Source: Paenibacillus vietnamensis
GTDB lineage: Bacteria > Bacillota > Bacilli > Paenibacillales > Paenibacillaceae
Reading direction: 5' to 3'
DNA length: 64,000 nucleotides
NCBI RefSeq assembly: GCF_020169515.1
Contig: NZ_JAHMHW010000001.1
Coordinates: 868,001 to 932,000 of the forward strand
Positions 43,058 to 51,876 of this stretch are shown here, piece by piece. A model generated the notes under the pieces. The model had not been told where the DNA came from. It searched no databases and saw only the letters and a program-made list of their open reading frames with translations. A program made the position numbers and the translations under genes. The first letter of the stretch is position 1; the number at the start of each line of letters is the position of its first letter.

Positions 43058-44236
43058 TTAATTCGCCGTTAAATCGATACCGTAATCTTTTGCAAACACC
43101 AAATGGGTGTCGACCTTGACGTCGTTACCGGAGGCTTGCAAATTGTATACTCTGGCGCCGCGCAGCCTGTTGCGTTCGGCACCCGGAAGCCCGTACGCTC
43201 CAAACCCGGTGCTTCCGCAGTATCCGAGCATCACTCCATAATAATTGCCGGAATAGGTGTTCACATGATCATGCCCGCAAAATACGCCTTTGACATCGCC
43301 ACGCTCAAGTATGGCTGAGAACATGCCGCTGTTAAACGGACCAGGGCATTCTTCTTCATTCCGTTCGCCCGTTATGCCGTGCTTCTCAATTGCTCTGGCA
43401 TGATCGGCCTCCGTTCGGCCGTCTACGCTGGCGAACCACATAAACCGGTACTCCCACAAAGGGATATGGATAAACATGAGGGACGGAATTTTTCGGCCGA
43501 AACGCTTCTCGAGTGCAGCGGACGTTTCGTAATACCAGCTGACCTGGTTCGTTTTCAACCAGTCCCAAGTCGGATAACCTTCGAAATTTTGACCGGCAAT
43601 TTCCTTCGGCGCGTACCGTCCGCTGTCCAGCAGCCACATATTAAATACCGGATCTTTGCTGCCATGCCCGCCGATGAGCAGATGCATATTTCCCGAACCG
43701 GTAATCCCTTTCTCGCCGGCTTCATTCCGGTTGTACTTATAGGAACGGTAAATTTGAAGCATAGCTTCCTCATCCATGCCGCTGTTCGGCAAAGAATCTT
43801 CATCATGGTTGCCGAAGGTAATCGCCCAAGGAATCCCGCGGTCTTCCATCGGCATCGCTATATTATTGATAGCTTTGCGAACTTCGGCCGGAGAATCGGT
43901 TCCGCCGGTTATGTTATCCCCGTTTAACACGACGAACCCCGGTTTCTCTTCATCCAGCACCCGTTCCATAAGCTGCACCGTTCGCGGATCGATATCCTCG
44001 TCGTCCTGCGTATCGTTGAACTGGACGATTTTAAACGTGCCGTCTTCCTTGAAATGAAGCTTGGCTTCGCCATTCGGTATGTTTTTCGGAGTCTCCTTCT
44101 CATTTGCGAATGCCGTTTCCGAAAACAGATTCGAAGATAAACCGGCCGCTCCCGCCGTCAAAGCAAGTGCGCTTAAGCCGCCGATTTTCAAAAATTCCTT
44201 CCTGTCCATCCCTTTTTGTTCCTTCCCGCTGTTCAA
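43058..44236 (-). CDS. exported metallophosphoesterase with Tat-like signal
   Basis: A 392-residue calcineurin-like phosphoesterase. Metal motifs are QFNDTQDDED, LNGDNITGG, TFGNHDED and GHDHVN; the first His of the usual D-x-H is replaced by Thr-Gln (NDTQ), a variant also common in this family. The N terminus MDRKEFLKIGGLSALAL is a Tat-like (R-K-x-F-L-K) signal with a hydrophobic core and a cleavage region near ETAFA. A tatA gene lies 1.3 kb away. It probably hydrolyses phosphate esters outside the cell. Length may be a little over the secreted form because an extra MNSGKEQKG leads the signal. Confidence 0.83.
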   Translation of the reverse strand: MNSGKEQKGMDRKEFLKIGGLSALALTAGAAGLSSNLFSETAFANEKETPKNIPNGEAKLHFKEDGTFKIVQFNDTQDDEDIDPRTVQLMERVLDEEKPGFVVLNGDNITGGTDSPAEVRKAINNIAMPMEDRGIPWAITFGNHDEDSLPNSGMDEEAMLQIYRSYKYNRNEAGEKGITGSGNMHLLIGGHGSKDPVFNMWLLDSGRYAPKEIAGQNFEGYPTWDWLKTNQVSWYYETSAALEKRFGRKIPSLMFIHIPLWEYRFMWFASVDGRTEADHARAIEKHGITGERNEEECPGPFNSGMFSAILERGDVKGVFCGHDHVNTYSGNYYGVMLGYCGSTGFGAYGLPGAERNRLRGARVYNLQASGNDVKVDTHLVFAKDYGIDLTAN

Positions 44237-44337
44237 TGGAATACCTCCCGGAAATAGTTAATCACCGCATTACCATAGTAATAGCCGAAATCTATGAAAA
44301 TGTTTTCTGTGTGATAAGTTCGTGTAAATTGCCAAAA

Positions 44338-45519
44338 ATGAGCATAAAGCCGCAGGGCTCGGGACTCAAAAAAGGAGCATTGCCGCTTATCCTGTTAGCT
44401 ATAATCATCACATTCATTGCGACTTGGGGGACGGGCGTAAAAGAAGAGCAAGCCGCTCCTATAGAAGTGTTAAATATTGAACGGATCGTCCTTACGGATG
44501 ACGGATTTGAAGTTCGCATTCTCAATTCAGGTCCTGAAGCGCTGACGGTCTCCCAAGTCGTCGTAGACGATGCTTTCTGGAATGCAACCTATTCGCCCGG
44601 CCCGACCTTGGAGCGCTTTGGTAAAGCAACGGTTTATATTCCCTATCCCTGGGTGGAAGGGGATCCGCATGAGATCAAGTTCATTACGGAAAATGGCTTA
44701 ATATTTGCCGGGGAGGTCGCGGCCGCTATAAAAACTCCGGCTGCCGACGACAATCGTTTTTTACAATATTCCTTGATCGGTTTTTATGTCGGCGTTGTGC
44801 CGGTCGGCTTGGGATTGCTCTGGTATCCGTTTATGCGCCGGTTTTCATCCAAAGGCGTTCAAGCCATTATGGCCTTCACGGTAGGTCTGCTATTTTTCCT
44901 TACAGTTGATACGATACAGGAGGGACTCGAGCTGGGTACCGAGGCGCCTGGCGTATTTCAGGGAACCGGCCTCGTCTGGCTCGGAGCTTTGCTCAGCTTT
45001 TTGTTTCTGCTTGCTATCGATCAGACAAACTCCAAGAAATCGGTAGACGTTTCGGAAAACGGAAAACGTGTCGCATATAAAATAGCAGGCGGAATCGGTC
45101 TCCACAACCTAGGCGAAGGGCTGGCAATAGGCGCGGCTTTTGCTGCGGGGGAAGCGGCGCTTGGTACGTTTCTAATCATTGGCTTTACGCTTCATAATAT
45201 TACGGAAGGTATCGGCATTGCGGCGCCGTTGTTAAAAGCCCGGCCTGCTTTCAAAACCTTTTTGGCATTGGCCGTACTTGGCGGTGCGCCGGCCATCATT
45301 GGGACATGGATTGGCGGCTTTGTCTTTAATCAGACATTAGCAGCGCTTTTCTTCGGAGTCGGAGCCGGAGCGATCGTTCAGGTCATTTATGTCATTAGCA
45401 AAATGATTTTCAGGGAATCGAAGCTGCTTGGTACGGCGGCTGTGTCCTGGTTGAATTTTGCAAGCGTTGCGCTTGGCATTATTGTGATGTATGCAACGGC
45501 CCTTTTAGTTAATTTTTAA
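44338..45519 (+). CDS. ZIP-like metal transporter with extracytoplasmic N-terminal domain
   Basis: About 393 residues. One N-terminal helix (about 12-33) is followed by an extracytoplasmic beta-type domain of about 110 residues (VLNIERIVLTDDGFEVRILN...), then seven or eight helices with two ZIP metal motifs, GLHNLGEGLAIG and TLHNITEGIGIA. The extra domain makes it longer than ordinary ZIP proteins and may sense or bind metal. The frame is open back to 44104 across the opposite-strand gene; ATG 44338 is the first sensible start, though no clear ribosome site precedes it. Confidence 0.75.
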   Translation: MSIKPQGSGLKKGALPLILLAIIITFIATWGTGVKEEQAAPIEVLNIERIVLTDDGFEVRILNSGPEALTVSQVVVDDAFWNATYSPGPTLERFGKATVYIPYPWVEGDPHEIKFITENGLIFAGEVAAAIKTPAADDNRFLQYSLIGFYVGVVPVGLGLLWYPFMRRFSSKGVQAIMAFTVGLLFFLTVDTIQEGLELGTEAPGVFQGTGLVWLGALLSFLFLLAIDQTNSKKSVDVSENGKRVAYKIAGGIGLHNLGEGLAIGAAFAAGEAALGTFLIIGFTLHNITEGIGIAAPLLKARPAFKTFLALAVLGGAPAIIGTWIGGFVFNQTLAALFFGVGAGAIVQVIYVISKMIFRESKLLGTAAVSWLNFASVALGIIVMYATALLVNF

Positions 45520-45549
45520 GCGAAATGATTATTGAAAGGGGGAAGCGAT

Positions 45550-45735
45550 ATGCCAAACATAGGTGTTGCCGGCATCGTTCTGCTCGTTATCTTAGGACTG
45601 CTGCTCTTTGGACCGTCCAAACTGCCGCAATTGGGGAGGGCGATCGGCACAACATTGTCGGAGTTCAAAAGAGGGGCAAAAGGAATGATCGATGCGGATG
45701 AAAAATCCGAACAGAATGAGAACGCAAAAGAATAA
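45550..45735 (+). CDS. tatA: twin-arginine translocase subunit TatA
   Basis: A 61-residue TatA/TatE protein: one membrane helix (about 5-22, GIVLLVILGLLLFGPSKL), the FGPxxLP hinge, and an amphipathic helix LGRAIGTTLSEFKRG, then a charged tail. TatA oligomers form the passage for folded Tat substrates. GGGGGAAGC precedes ATG 45550. No tatC is nearby, so it must join TatC encoded elsewhere. Neighbouring a Tat-like phosphoesterase, it recalls the phoD-tatAd-tatCd grouping of Bacillus subtilis, without a tatC. Confidence 0.9.
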   Translation: MPNIGVAGIVLLVILGLLLFGPSKLPQLGRAIGTTLSEFKRGAKGMIDADEKSEQNENAKE

Positions 45736-45743
45736 GGATGATG

Positions 45744-45777
45744 AAACAGCCGGTAGGAGGACTACCGGCTGTTTTGA
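45744..45777 (+). terminator. terminator after tatA
   Basis: AAACAGCCGGTAG pairs perfectly with CTACCGGCTGTTT around five bases, followed by T residues. Confidence 0.85.
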
Positions 45778-45823
45778 TTTTACCAGCACTAATTTGAAGA
45801 TATCCCATCGAATACATATTTCC

Positions 45824-47275
45824 TTAAATCTTGTTCTTTCTGAACATGGATTGCAGCCGCACCAGCGCGGTTTGCTTCCGAACGTTTACGCCACCTAGCA
45901 GATACCTTCCGTCCGGCTGCTTGCCGTCCATCGCCAACTTGATGGCCGGGGTCATACGATCCGGATCCAGGACGGCGGCCAGCAGGCGGTATTCTCCTTC
46001 GGCCGTATCCGCGGGTATTGGAAGCGTTAATGAAGCTTTTGATTGGCCCGGCAGCCAGTTCGTAAGAAGTCCGTTTGCTATACGGCTTGCAACGACACGG
46101 CCGTCTTCGTCCATAAGAGAGAGCTCAACCGGCCAATCATAGTAGAAGGGCGCAACGCCGTCATTCGCGATCGTTACATCAACCTGCAGGGGGCTGCCTT
46201 GTATGACCGATTGCGGATATGCCGCCGTTTCTACGCGCAGCCGATAACCCATGATCTTAAGCAGCTTCTCCATGTTAGCTTTGGCTGCAGGTGTGAGCTC
46301 TTCCTCCGAAAGAGGGGGAGGACCGAGCCAGCTGACATGGCTGCGCTTTGCCATCTCGATAATCTGACCGATCTGGTCGTCCCGCAAAAAACTCAACACC
46401 TCGCTTCCGCTTGAGAATTCACCTCCGCTGGGCGCGCTTTTCCAAAAGTTCGGCATCGCCGGCAATTTCACATCACCCGCAAGCACGGATAAGTAGCCGT
46501 TTTCAAACCAATCGATGAAATCGTTTGTGCTGCTTCTGCTGCCAAACCCATCGTTGTAGAGGCCGATATGGTTGTTTTTAGCGATCGGATAAGGTCTTCG
46601 AAGCAGCAGCTTTTTGTTCGGGAACGCCTCAAGGTAATGCTGCACGTATTGGTCCGACACAGCTAACGCCGGAAAGGGAATCGCGATATGGCTGGAGCTG
46701 TAGGTATGCCATTCTCCCCAGTGGCCAAGGCTTCCAAGAGCGAAAAATGCAATGCGCGGGTCGTTGTCGTACCGTTCTCCTAACGCCCGGATCAATCTCT
46801 TATGTAATTGAATAAGAACGGGATTGCTGTAATTCGGGCTAAAGCCTTTGCCGACTTCCTCATCGTAACGGATGCCGTCGCCTTTTATTTCTTCATACGC
46901 CCAGTCCGGGATATCCAGGTGCGGAGTATCGGTGGAGTAATCCAGCACGACTCTAATAATTAGTTTAACGTTTTTGCCGCTCCATTCCTCCAATTTGTAT
47001 TTTGCTTCGATCTCCTCGAAGGCGAATTTCCCTTTTTCAGGCTCCAGCTCCCTCCAGGTCAGCACTTTGTAAACCAAACTATGTTCATAGGGATAAGGAC
47101 CGTTAACGGCTGAAGGTGCAAAGCCCATATAAGGATTGTTCAGGACATCTGAAATGGGCGAAGGCTTGTGAATGACGGTCTTTATTTTTTGCGTTTCGTT
47201 GAACATTTTCCATAGCAGCACCGACATGACGGACATGCAGATGGCAAGAACAAATTTGAAAGCGATTTTTCGCAC
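45824..47275 (-). CDS. DUF4832-domain protein (putative glycosidase-fold)
   Basis: About 483 residues. One N-terminal membrane helix anchors it, followed by a TIM-barrel-like region (NNPYMGFAPS, TWRELEPEKGKFAFEEIE, ALGSLGHWGEWHTY) and a C-terminal beta domain (about 375-470). The GEW segment and the barrel layout recall GH-fold enzymes of the DUF4832/DUF4874 group, whose substrate is unknown. The open frame reaches 47428, but GGGGGAAACC before a GTG at 47275 places the membrane helix at the N terminus. It is divergent from the erythromycin-esterase-like gene. Confidence 0.75.
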   Translation of the reverse strand: MRKIAFKFVLAICMSVMSVLLWKMFNETQKIKTVIHKPSPISDVLNNPYMGFAPSAVNGPYPYEHSLVYKVLTWRELEPEKGKFAFEEIEAKYKLEEWSGKNVKLIIRVVLDYSTDTPHLDIPDWAYEEIKGDGIRYDEEVGKGFSPNYSNPVLIQLHKRLIRALGERYDNDPRIAFFALGSLGHWGEWHTYSSSHIAIPFPALAVSDQYVQHYLEAFPNKKLLLRRPYPIAKNNHIGLYNDGFGSRSSTNDFIDWFENGYLSVLAGDVKLPAMPNFWKSAPSGGEFSSGSEVLSFLRDDQIGQIIEMAKRSHVSWLGPPPLSEEELTPAAKANMEKLLKIMGYRLRVETAAYPQSVIQGSPLQVDVTIANDGVAPFYYDWPVELSLMDEDGRVVASRIANGLLTNWLPGQSKASLTLPIPADTAEGEYRLLAAVLDPDRMTPAIKLAMDGKQPDGRYLLGGVNVRKQTALVRLQSMFRKNKI

Positions 47276-47419
47276 AGCGGTTTCCCCCGATAACTTTGAT
47301 CTCGTATCTATACAGAATAAAGAAAATTTCAACATTTTTCTATAAAATAAATCAATGGCGATTCGGGCAAACTTCACTTGTGACTTGGGGAAATTTAGGA
47401 AAGAAGTGAGGGATAAGCG

Positions 47420-48685
47420 ATGGAGCAAAGCTTGGTGCTGCAGACGATCGGCATGCTGGCTAAACCATACAACGGACCGGAGGACGCAAACGAATTACTC
47501 GAAAGGGCCGGCCGAGCCAAATATGTTTTGCTGGGCGAAGCCTCGCATGGCACTTCGGAGTATTATAAGGATCGGGCGGCTTTGTCCAAACGTCTCATTG
47601 CTGATTTCGGTTTTCGGTTCATTGCGGTTGAAGGGGATTGGCCGTCCTGTTATACGCTGAACCGGTATGTCAAAGGCTGCGGGGATACCGGAAACGACGT
47701 CCGCGAAGCGCTTCGGGATTTTGCAAGATGGCCGGAATGGATGTGGGCCAACCGCGAAATCGTGGAATTGGCGGAATGGCTGCGAAAGTATAATGCCGAT
47801 AAGCCCGATTCCGAAAAAGCGGGCTTTTACGGGATTGATGTGTACAGCTTATGGGAATCCATGAGCGAAATTTTGAGCTATCTCGAAGCGATGCCGGGAT
47901 CGGATCTGGAGGCGGCCAGGCGTGCTTTTGAATGCTTCGAGCCTCACGGACGCGACGAGCAGCAATACGGCATTTCGGCTTCTTTTTACGGGGAAGGCTG
48001 TGAGGGGGAGGTCGTGGATTTGCTTCGCAGGCTTCAGGACAGGTGGAGGCAGGCGGGATCGGACGACCGGGAGGATGCGCTCAGTGCGGAAATGAATGCG
48101 CTGGCCGTGAGAGGAGCGGAAGCTTATTACCGCACGATGATCCGTCATGATGCCGAGTCTTGGAACATCAGGGACCGTCATATGGTGGAAGCTTTGGAGA
48201 AGCTGATGCAGTATCACGGAGAAACGGCCCGTGCAATTGTATGGGAGCATAATACTCATATTGGAGATGCACGATGGACGGATATGGCTGAGGAAGGAAT
48301 GGTAAACGTCGGTCAACTGCTGCGCGAGAAGCATGGCAGCGACGTGTTTGCGGTCGGTTACGGCACTTACCGGGGAACCGTCATAGCCGGGAGATCGTGG
48401 GGAGCGCCGGCGCAGGAAATGAAGGTTCCGGAGGCAATCACGAACAGTTGGGAGGAGCTGCTTCACCGCAGCGGCGCGGACAACAAGCTGCTCTTGTTCG
48501 ATGAAGAAACGCCGGTGCTGGATGAGGTCACGCTAGGCCACCGGGCGATCGGCGTCGTCTATCATCCGGAGCGCGAGCGCGGCAATTATGTCCCGACCGT
48601 CATCTCGAAGCGATACGACGCCTTTCTTTTTTTCGATCAGACGCATGCGCTTTCTCCTTTGTCTATAGAGGTCGTTCACAGTTAA
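47420..48685 (+). CDS. erythromycin-esterase family protein
   Basis: A 421-residue member of the Ere/EreA-like superfamily. LLGEASHGTSEYY (catalytic His region), VEGDWPSCY, FYGIDVYSLWESM and WEHNTHIGDAR are all present. True Ere enzymes open macrolide lactones, but this deeper branch (also labelled succinoglycan biosynthesis protein) has no proven macrolide activity. AGGAAAGAAGTGAGGG precedes the ATG. Confidence 0.85.
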   Translation: MEQSLVLQTIGMLAKPYNGPEDANELLERAGRAKYVLLGEASHGTSEYYKDRAALSKRLIADFGFRFIAVEGDWPSCYTLNRYVKGCGDTGNDVREALRDFARWPEWMWANREIVELAEWLRKYNADKPDSEKAGFYGIDVYSLWESMSEILSYLEAMPGSDLEAARRAFECFEPHGRDEQQYGISASFYGEGCEGEVVDLLRRLQDRWRQAGSDDREDALSAEMNALAVRGAEAYYRTMIRHDAESWNIRDRHMVEALEKLMQYHGETARAIVWEHNTHIGDARWTDMAEEGMVNVGQLLREKHGSDVFAVGYGTYRGTVIAGRSWGAPAQEMKVPEAITNSWEELLHRSGADNKLLLFDEETPVLDEVTLGHRAIGVVYHPERERGNYVPTVISKRYDAFLFFDQTHALSPLSIEVVHS

Positions 48686-48790
48686 GCTCTGCCGCGGGAT
48701 ACAGGTAACATTTGGGTACCCGGGCTTTCGAATGAAGCTTGCCGATGCAACGAATAACTAAGAAAGAAGCAGCGGAAAGGAGGACTCAAT

Positions 48791-48901
48791 ATGGGAAGTG
48801 GAAATAAAGAAATCAGGCCGAATGGTTCCCAGCATGCGGCTCCCCCATCTGATGACCCGAAGAAGCAGGGACGGTCGGCAGCCAAAAAAAAATCGAAATA
48901 A
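48791..48901 (+). CDS. small basic protein, 36 residues
   Basis: GGAAAGGAGGACTCAAT leads into an ATG that opens 36 codons (MGSGNKEIRPNGS... KKKSK) and ends at TAA, followed by a terminator. The product is Lys- and Ser-rich with no hydrophobic part and ends in a Lys-rich tail. Unknown family; similar in style to small spore/germination-associated proteins, without a specific signature. The strong ribosome site and own terminator make it credible. Confidence 0.6.
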   Translation: MGSGNKEIRPNGSQHAAPPSDDPKKQGRSAAKKKSK

Positions 48902-48914
48902 CGACTCTATAGCA

Positions 48915-48952
48915 GTAGAGCCCTGGTTTTATCAGTTAGGGCTCTTCCTTTT
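48915..48952 (+). terminator. terminator after small basic protein gene
   Basis: AGAGCCCT (48917-48924) pairs with AGGGCTCT (48938-48945), then TCCTTTT. Confidence 0.7.
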
Positions 48953-49087
48953 GGCAGTCCGGAATGCGCAGGTTACCGAAAAGATACCTGGTTTCTCAAA
49001 AGTGCCTTCTTCACGTTCTTTTTATTAATTACTATACTTAATAAAGGAACACCAAAAAATTTACATATAAATCGGGAGGTAATAGAA

Positions 49088-49639
49088 ATGGCTGGCGAAA
49101 ATCTCAAGATCGGCATTATTTTAGGCAGTACGCGTGAAGGGCGTGTAAGTCCTCAGGTTGGGGAATGGGTCAAAAATATTGCGGACGGCCGCGGTGACGC
49201 GGACTACGAAATCGTGGATATTGCGGAATTCAAGCTGCCGTTCCTCGGAGAAGGGATTGGTCAAGAGCCGGGCTTGGCGGCTTGGAACGCTAAGCTTGAC
49301 AGCCTGGACGGCTTTGTGTTTATTGTTTCAGAGTATAACCACAGCATCTCAGGCGCGCTCAAAAATGCACTGGACTCCGCGCGTGAGGCATGGAACAACA
49401 AATCTGCCGGTATCGTGAGTTATGGATCAACAGGCGGAGCACGCGCAGCCGAGCATCTGCGGGGCATTCTGGGTGAGCTCTTGGTGGCAGACGTTCGCGT
49501 TCATCCGACTTTATCGTTATTTACCGATTTCGAGAACTTCTCTACGTTCAAGCCGGCAGAGCTTCACCTGCCCAACGTCAATGCTATGCTTGATCAGGTT
49601 CTTGCATGGGGCGGAGCGCTTCGAACATTAAGAAAATAA
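49088..49639 (+). CDS. NADPH-dependent FMN reductase
   Basis: A 183-residue flavodoxin-like reductase. The FMN phosphate loop GSTREGRVSP (about 14-23) and the aromatic/acidic VSEYNHSISGALKNALD are the family markers. It reduces FMN, quinones or azo/nitro compounds with NADPH. CGGGAGG precedes the ATG. It is convergent with an HxlR regulator, a family that often controls such reductases. Confidence 0.9.
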   Translation: MAGENLKIGIILGSTREGRVSPQVGEWVKNIADGRGDADYEIVDIAEFKLPFLGEGIGQEPGLAAWNAKLDSLDGFVFIVSEYNHSISGALKNALDSAREAWNNKSAGIVSYGSTGGARAAEHLRGILGELLVADVRVHPTLSLFTDFENFSTFKPAELHLPNVNAMLDQVLAWGGALRTLRK

Positions 49640-49663
49640 GCATCCATATAGAAAAATCTAGAG

Positions 49664-49690
49664 AAAAATCCCCACACGGTGGGGATTTTT
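49664..49690. terminator. bidirectional terminator
   Basis: AAAAATCCCCAC pairs with GTGGGGATTTTT around ACG, with A and T runs on both sides; it serves the convergent reductase and HxlR genes. Confidence 0.9.
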
Positions 49691-49703
49691 ATTTACGATG
49701 GCA

Positions 49704-50081
49704 TCATGCTCCGGAAATCTCTTCTTTACCTTCGAAAGCGTCCACGGAACGCTCTTCACCATACAGCTCCTTTAAATGCTGGACATGAGCCATCCCCCAT
49801 TCTCCCAGCGCTTTTATAAGAGGCGTAAGCTTCTTGCCGTACTCCGTTATTGAATATTCGACTTTCGGGGGGATTTGCCGGTAGATTTCTCTATGTACGA
49901 TATTATGGTATTCCAGTTCTCTTAGCTGGGAGGTTAGCATTTTTTTGGTAATATCGGGCATTGCCTTCTGAAGCTCGCTGAATCGCATTGTTCCGTTTGT
50001 AAAAAGATGAAATAAGATGACAGGCTTCCATTTCCCGACGAAGATCTCAAGTGCAGACTCTACTTTGCAGCTTTCCGGCAT
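49704..50081 (-). CDS. HxlR-family transcriptional regulator
   Basis: A 125-residue MarR-like winged helix of the HxlR group: an N-terminal Cys (ESCKVESALEIFVGKWKPVIL), the helix-turn-helix MRFSELQKAMPDITKKMLTSQL, and the wing YRQIPPKVEYSITEYG. Such proteins respond to aldehydes, quinones or redox stress through their Cys. Its probable target is the neighbouring FMN reductase or its own promoter. Confidence 0.88.
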   Translation of the reverse strand: MPESCKVESALEIFVGKWKPVILFHLFTNGTMRFSELQKAMPDITKKMLTSQLRELEYHNIVHREIYRQIPPKVEYSITEYGKKLTPLIKALGEWGMAHVQHLKELYGEERSVDAFEGKEEISGA

Positions 50082-50122
50082 TCAAATTCCTCCCACACTG
50101 GTTAAATCTGAGGTTTCGGTTT

Positions 50123-50152
50123 ATTATAACGCGAGTGACAAGACGCACTCAA
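50123..50152 (-). promoter_or_regulatory. candidate HxlR promoter with internal dyad
   Basis: On the minus strand TTGAGT and TATAAT are separated by 18 bases. GAGTG and CACTC (50133-50150) form a dyad between them, a plausible autoregulation site. Confidence 0.5.
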
Positions 50153-50156
50153 GGCG

Positions 50157-50200
50157 GGAAGCGATTCTCGTCCATTTGGTTGTGAATCGCTTTTTCTTTT
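50157..50200 (+). terminator. orphan terminator upstream of the arabinofuranosidase
   Basis: AAGCGATTC pairs with GAATCGCTT, followed by TTTCTTTT on the plus strand. No plus-strand gene lies between 49640 and 50303, so it may be a leader attenuator of the downstream gene or the end of a short transcript. Confidence 0.6.
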
Positions 50201-50303
50201 AGAGCTTTTTTCGCACCCAATGCTAATATGCTTTGCCCCGCCATATCATGAAAATAGCGAAACGGAAGCCGTGACTTTATTTTCATGATGGAAGGGTGAA
50301 CAT

Positions 50304-51827
50304 ATGGATTACCGTGATTTCATGATTAACGGCAGGCGAGCGGTGAGCAGCACACTATTGATTAATTCCGACAAAACAGCCGGGATCATTGATAAAAATA
50401 TTTACGGGCATTTTGCGGAACACCTTGGCAGATGCATCTACGATGGCATTTGGGTTGGCGAGCATTCGCCGATTCCCAATACGTACGGCATACGAAACGA
50501 TGTGCTGCACGCGCTAAGAAGAATACAGGTTCCCGTGCTGCGGTGGCCGGGCGGGTGCTTCGCGGAGTACTACCACTGGAAGGATGGCGTAGGTCCGCGT
50601 CAATATCGCAAACGGACCGTAAATTCGTTCTGGGGTCAGGTGGTTGAGACCAATCAATTCGGGACCCATGAATTTATGCTCTTATGCGACTTGCTGCAGT
50701 GCGAGCCTTATGTTGCCGGCAATGTGGGGAGCGGTACGGAACAGGAAATGTCGGAATGGATCGAGTATATGACGTATCCGGGAGAATCTTCGCTAGCGCT
50801 GTGGCGGCAGGCGAACGGCAGGAAGCTGCCGTGGAGGTTAAAATATTTTGGTATCGGCAATGAGAACTGGGGCTGCGGCGGCAATATGCGGCCGGAATAT
50901 TATGCGGATTTGTACCGGAGATATCAGACCTTCATCTACAATTATGGAGATAATAAAATCTTCAAAATCGCGAGCGGCGCAGGAGAAACGAATTACGAAT
51001 GGACCGAGGTCATGATGCGCGAAGCAGCCAACAGGTTAGACGGCTTGAGCCTGCATTATTATACGGTGCTGTCATGGGAGAACAAAGGTTCGGCAACGGT
51101 GTTCACGGAGAAAGAATGGTTTCTTATTATGAAAAAAGCTTTGTTCATCGATGAAGTGATTACGGGACATTCGGAGATTATGGATAAATACGATCCGGAC
51201 AAAAGGGTAGCGCTCGTCGTCGACGAGTGGGGAACCTGGTACGATGTCGAGCCCGGTACGAACCCTGATTTTCTTTATCAACAAAATACGCTCCGCGATG
51301 CATTGGTGGCCGGCATTACTCTAAATATTTTTAACAGCCATAACGACCGGGTGCGGATGGCGAACATTGCGCAGATGGTTAATGTACTGCAGGCGATGAT
51401 TTTAACCCAAGGGGCAATGATGATCGTTACCCCGAGTTATTATGTGTTTGAAATGTATAAGGTCCATCAGAATGCGGAACGGCTGGACATCGGGCTTGAT
51501 ACCGGCATGTACGAATATAACGGCGAGCAGCTGCCGCAGGTTAGCGCTTCGGCGTCAAAGGATGCAGCAGGGGCCATTCATATCAGCCTTTGCAATCTCA
51601 ATCCTGCGGACGGTGCCAACGTAGACGTGCAATTGCGGGGAAACGAAAATAAGCGGGGGACCGTTTACGGGACGGTGTTAACCAGCCATGATATGCATGC
51701 GCATAATACATTTCAACAGCCGGATGCCATAAAACCGGCTCCGTTCTACGGAGTAACGGTGACTGCTGAAGGCTTTACGGCGGAGCTTCCTCCAATGTCC
51801 GTCGTCGTGCTTACGATTAAATACTGA
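50304..51827 (+). CDS. abfA: alpha-L-arabinofuranosidase, GH51
   Basis: A 507-residue intracellular GH51 enzyme that removes terminal arabinose from arabino-oligosaccharides. The acid/base Glu lies in [12 protein letters not shown] (about residue 190) and the nucleophile Glu in [10 protein letters not shown] (about residue 310); [18 protein letters not shown] and [14 protein letters not shown] are family hallmarks. The C-terminal beta domain is complete. No signal peptide is present. The first 20 residues precede the usual LLINSDK start and may be an extension; GGAAGGG lies before the ATG. Confidence 0.9.
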   Translation: MDYRDFMINGRRAVSSTLLINSDKTAGIIDKNIYGHFAEHLGRCIYDGIWVGEHSPIPNTYGIRNDVLHALRRIQVPVLRWPGGCFAEYYHWKDGVGPRQYRKRTVNSFWGQVVETNQFGTHEFMLLCDLLQCEPYVAGNVGSGTEQEMSEWIEYMTYPGESSLALWRQANGRKLPWRLKYFGIGNENWGCGGNMRPEYYADLYRRYQTFIYNYGDNKIFKIASGAGETNYEWTEVMMREAANRLDGLSLHYYTVLSWENKGSATVFTEKEWFLIMKKALFIDEVITGHSEIMDKYDPDKRVALVVDEWGTWYDVEPGTNPDFLYQQNTLRDALVAGITLNIFNSHNDRVRMANIAQMVNVLQAMILTQGAMMIVTPSYYVFEMYKVHQNAERLDIGLDTGMYEYNGEQLPQVSASASKDAAGAIHISLCNLNPADGANVDVQLRGNENKRGTVYGTVLTSHDMHAHNTFQQPDAIKPAPFYGVTVTAEGFTAELPPMSVVVLTIKY

Positions 51828-51840
51828 AATTAAAAGAACC

Positions 51841-51876
51841 AGGCAGGATCTCTAGGGATCCTGCTTTATCTTTTTT
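51841..51876. terminator. terminator between convergent abfA and germination permease genes
   Basis: GCAGGATC (51843-51850) pairs with GATCCTGC (51857-51864), then TTTATCTTTTTT. It overlaps the 3' end of the minus-strand gene. Confidence 0.7.

Noticed and set aside
44104..44337. 78-residue N-terminal extension of the ZIP-like gene
   Set aside because: It overlaps the opposite-strand phosphoesterase and reads as its shadow; the membrane helix starts after ATG 44338.
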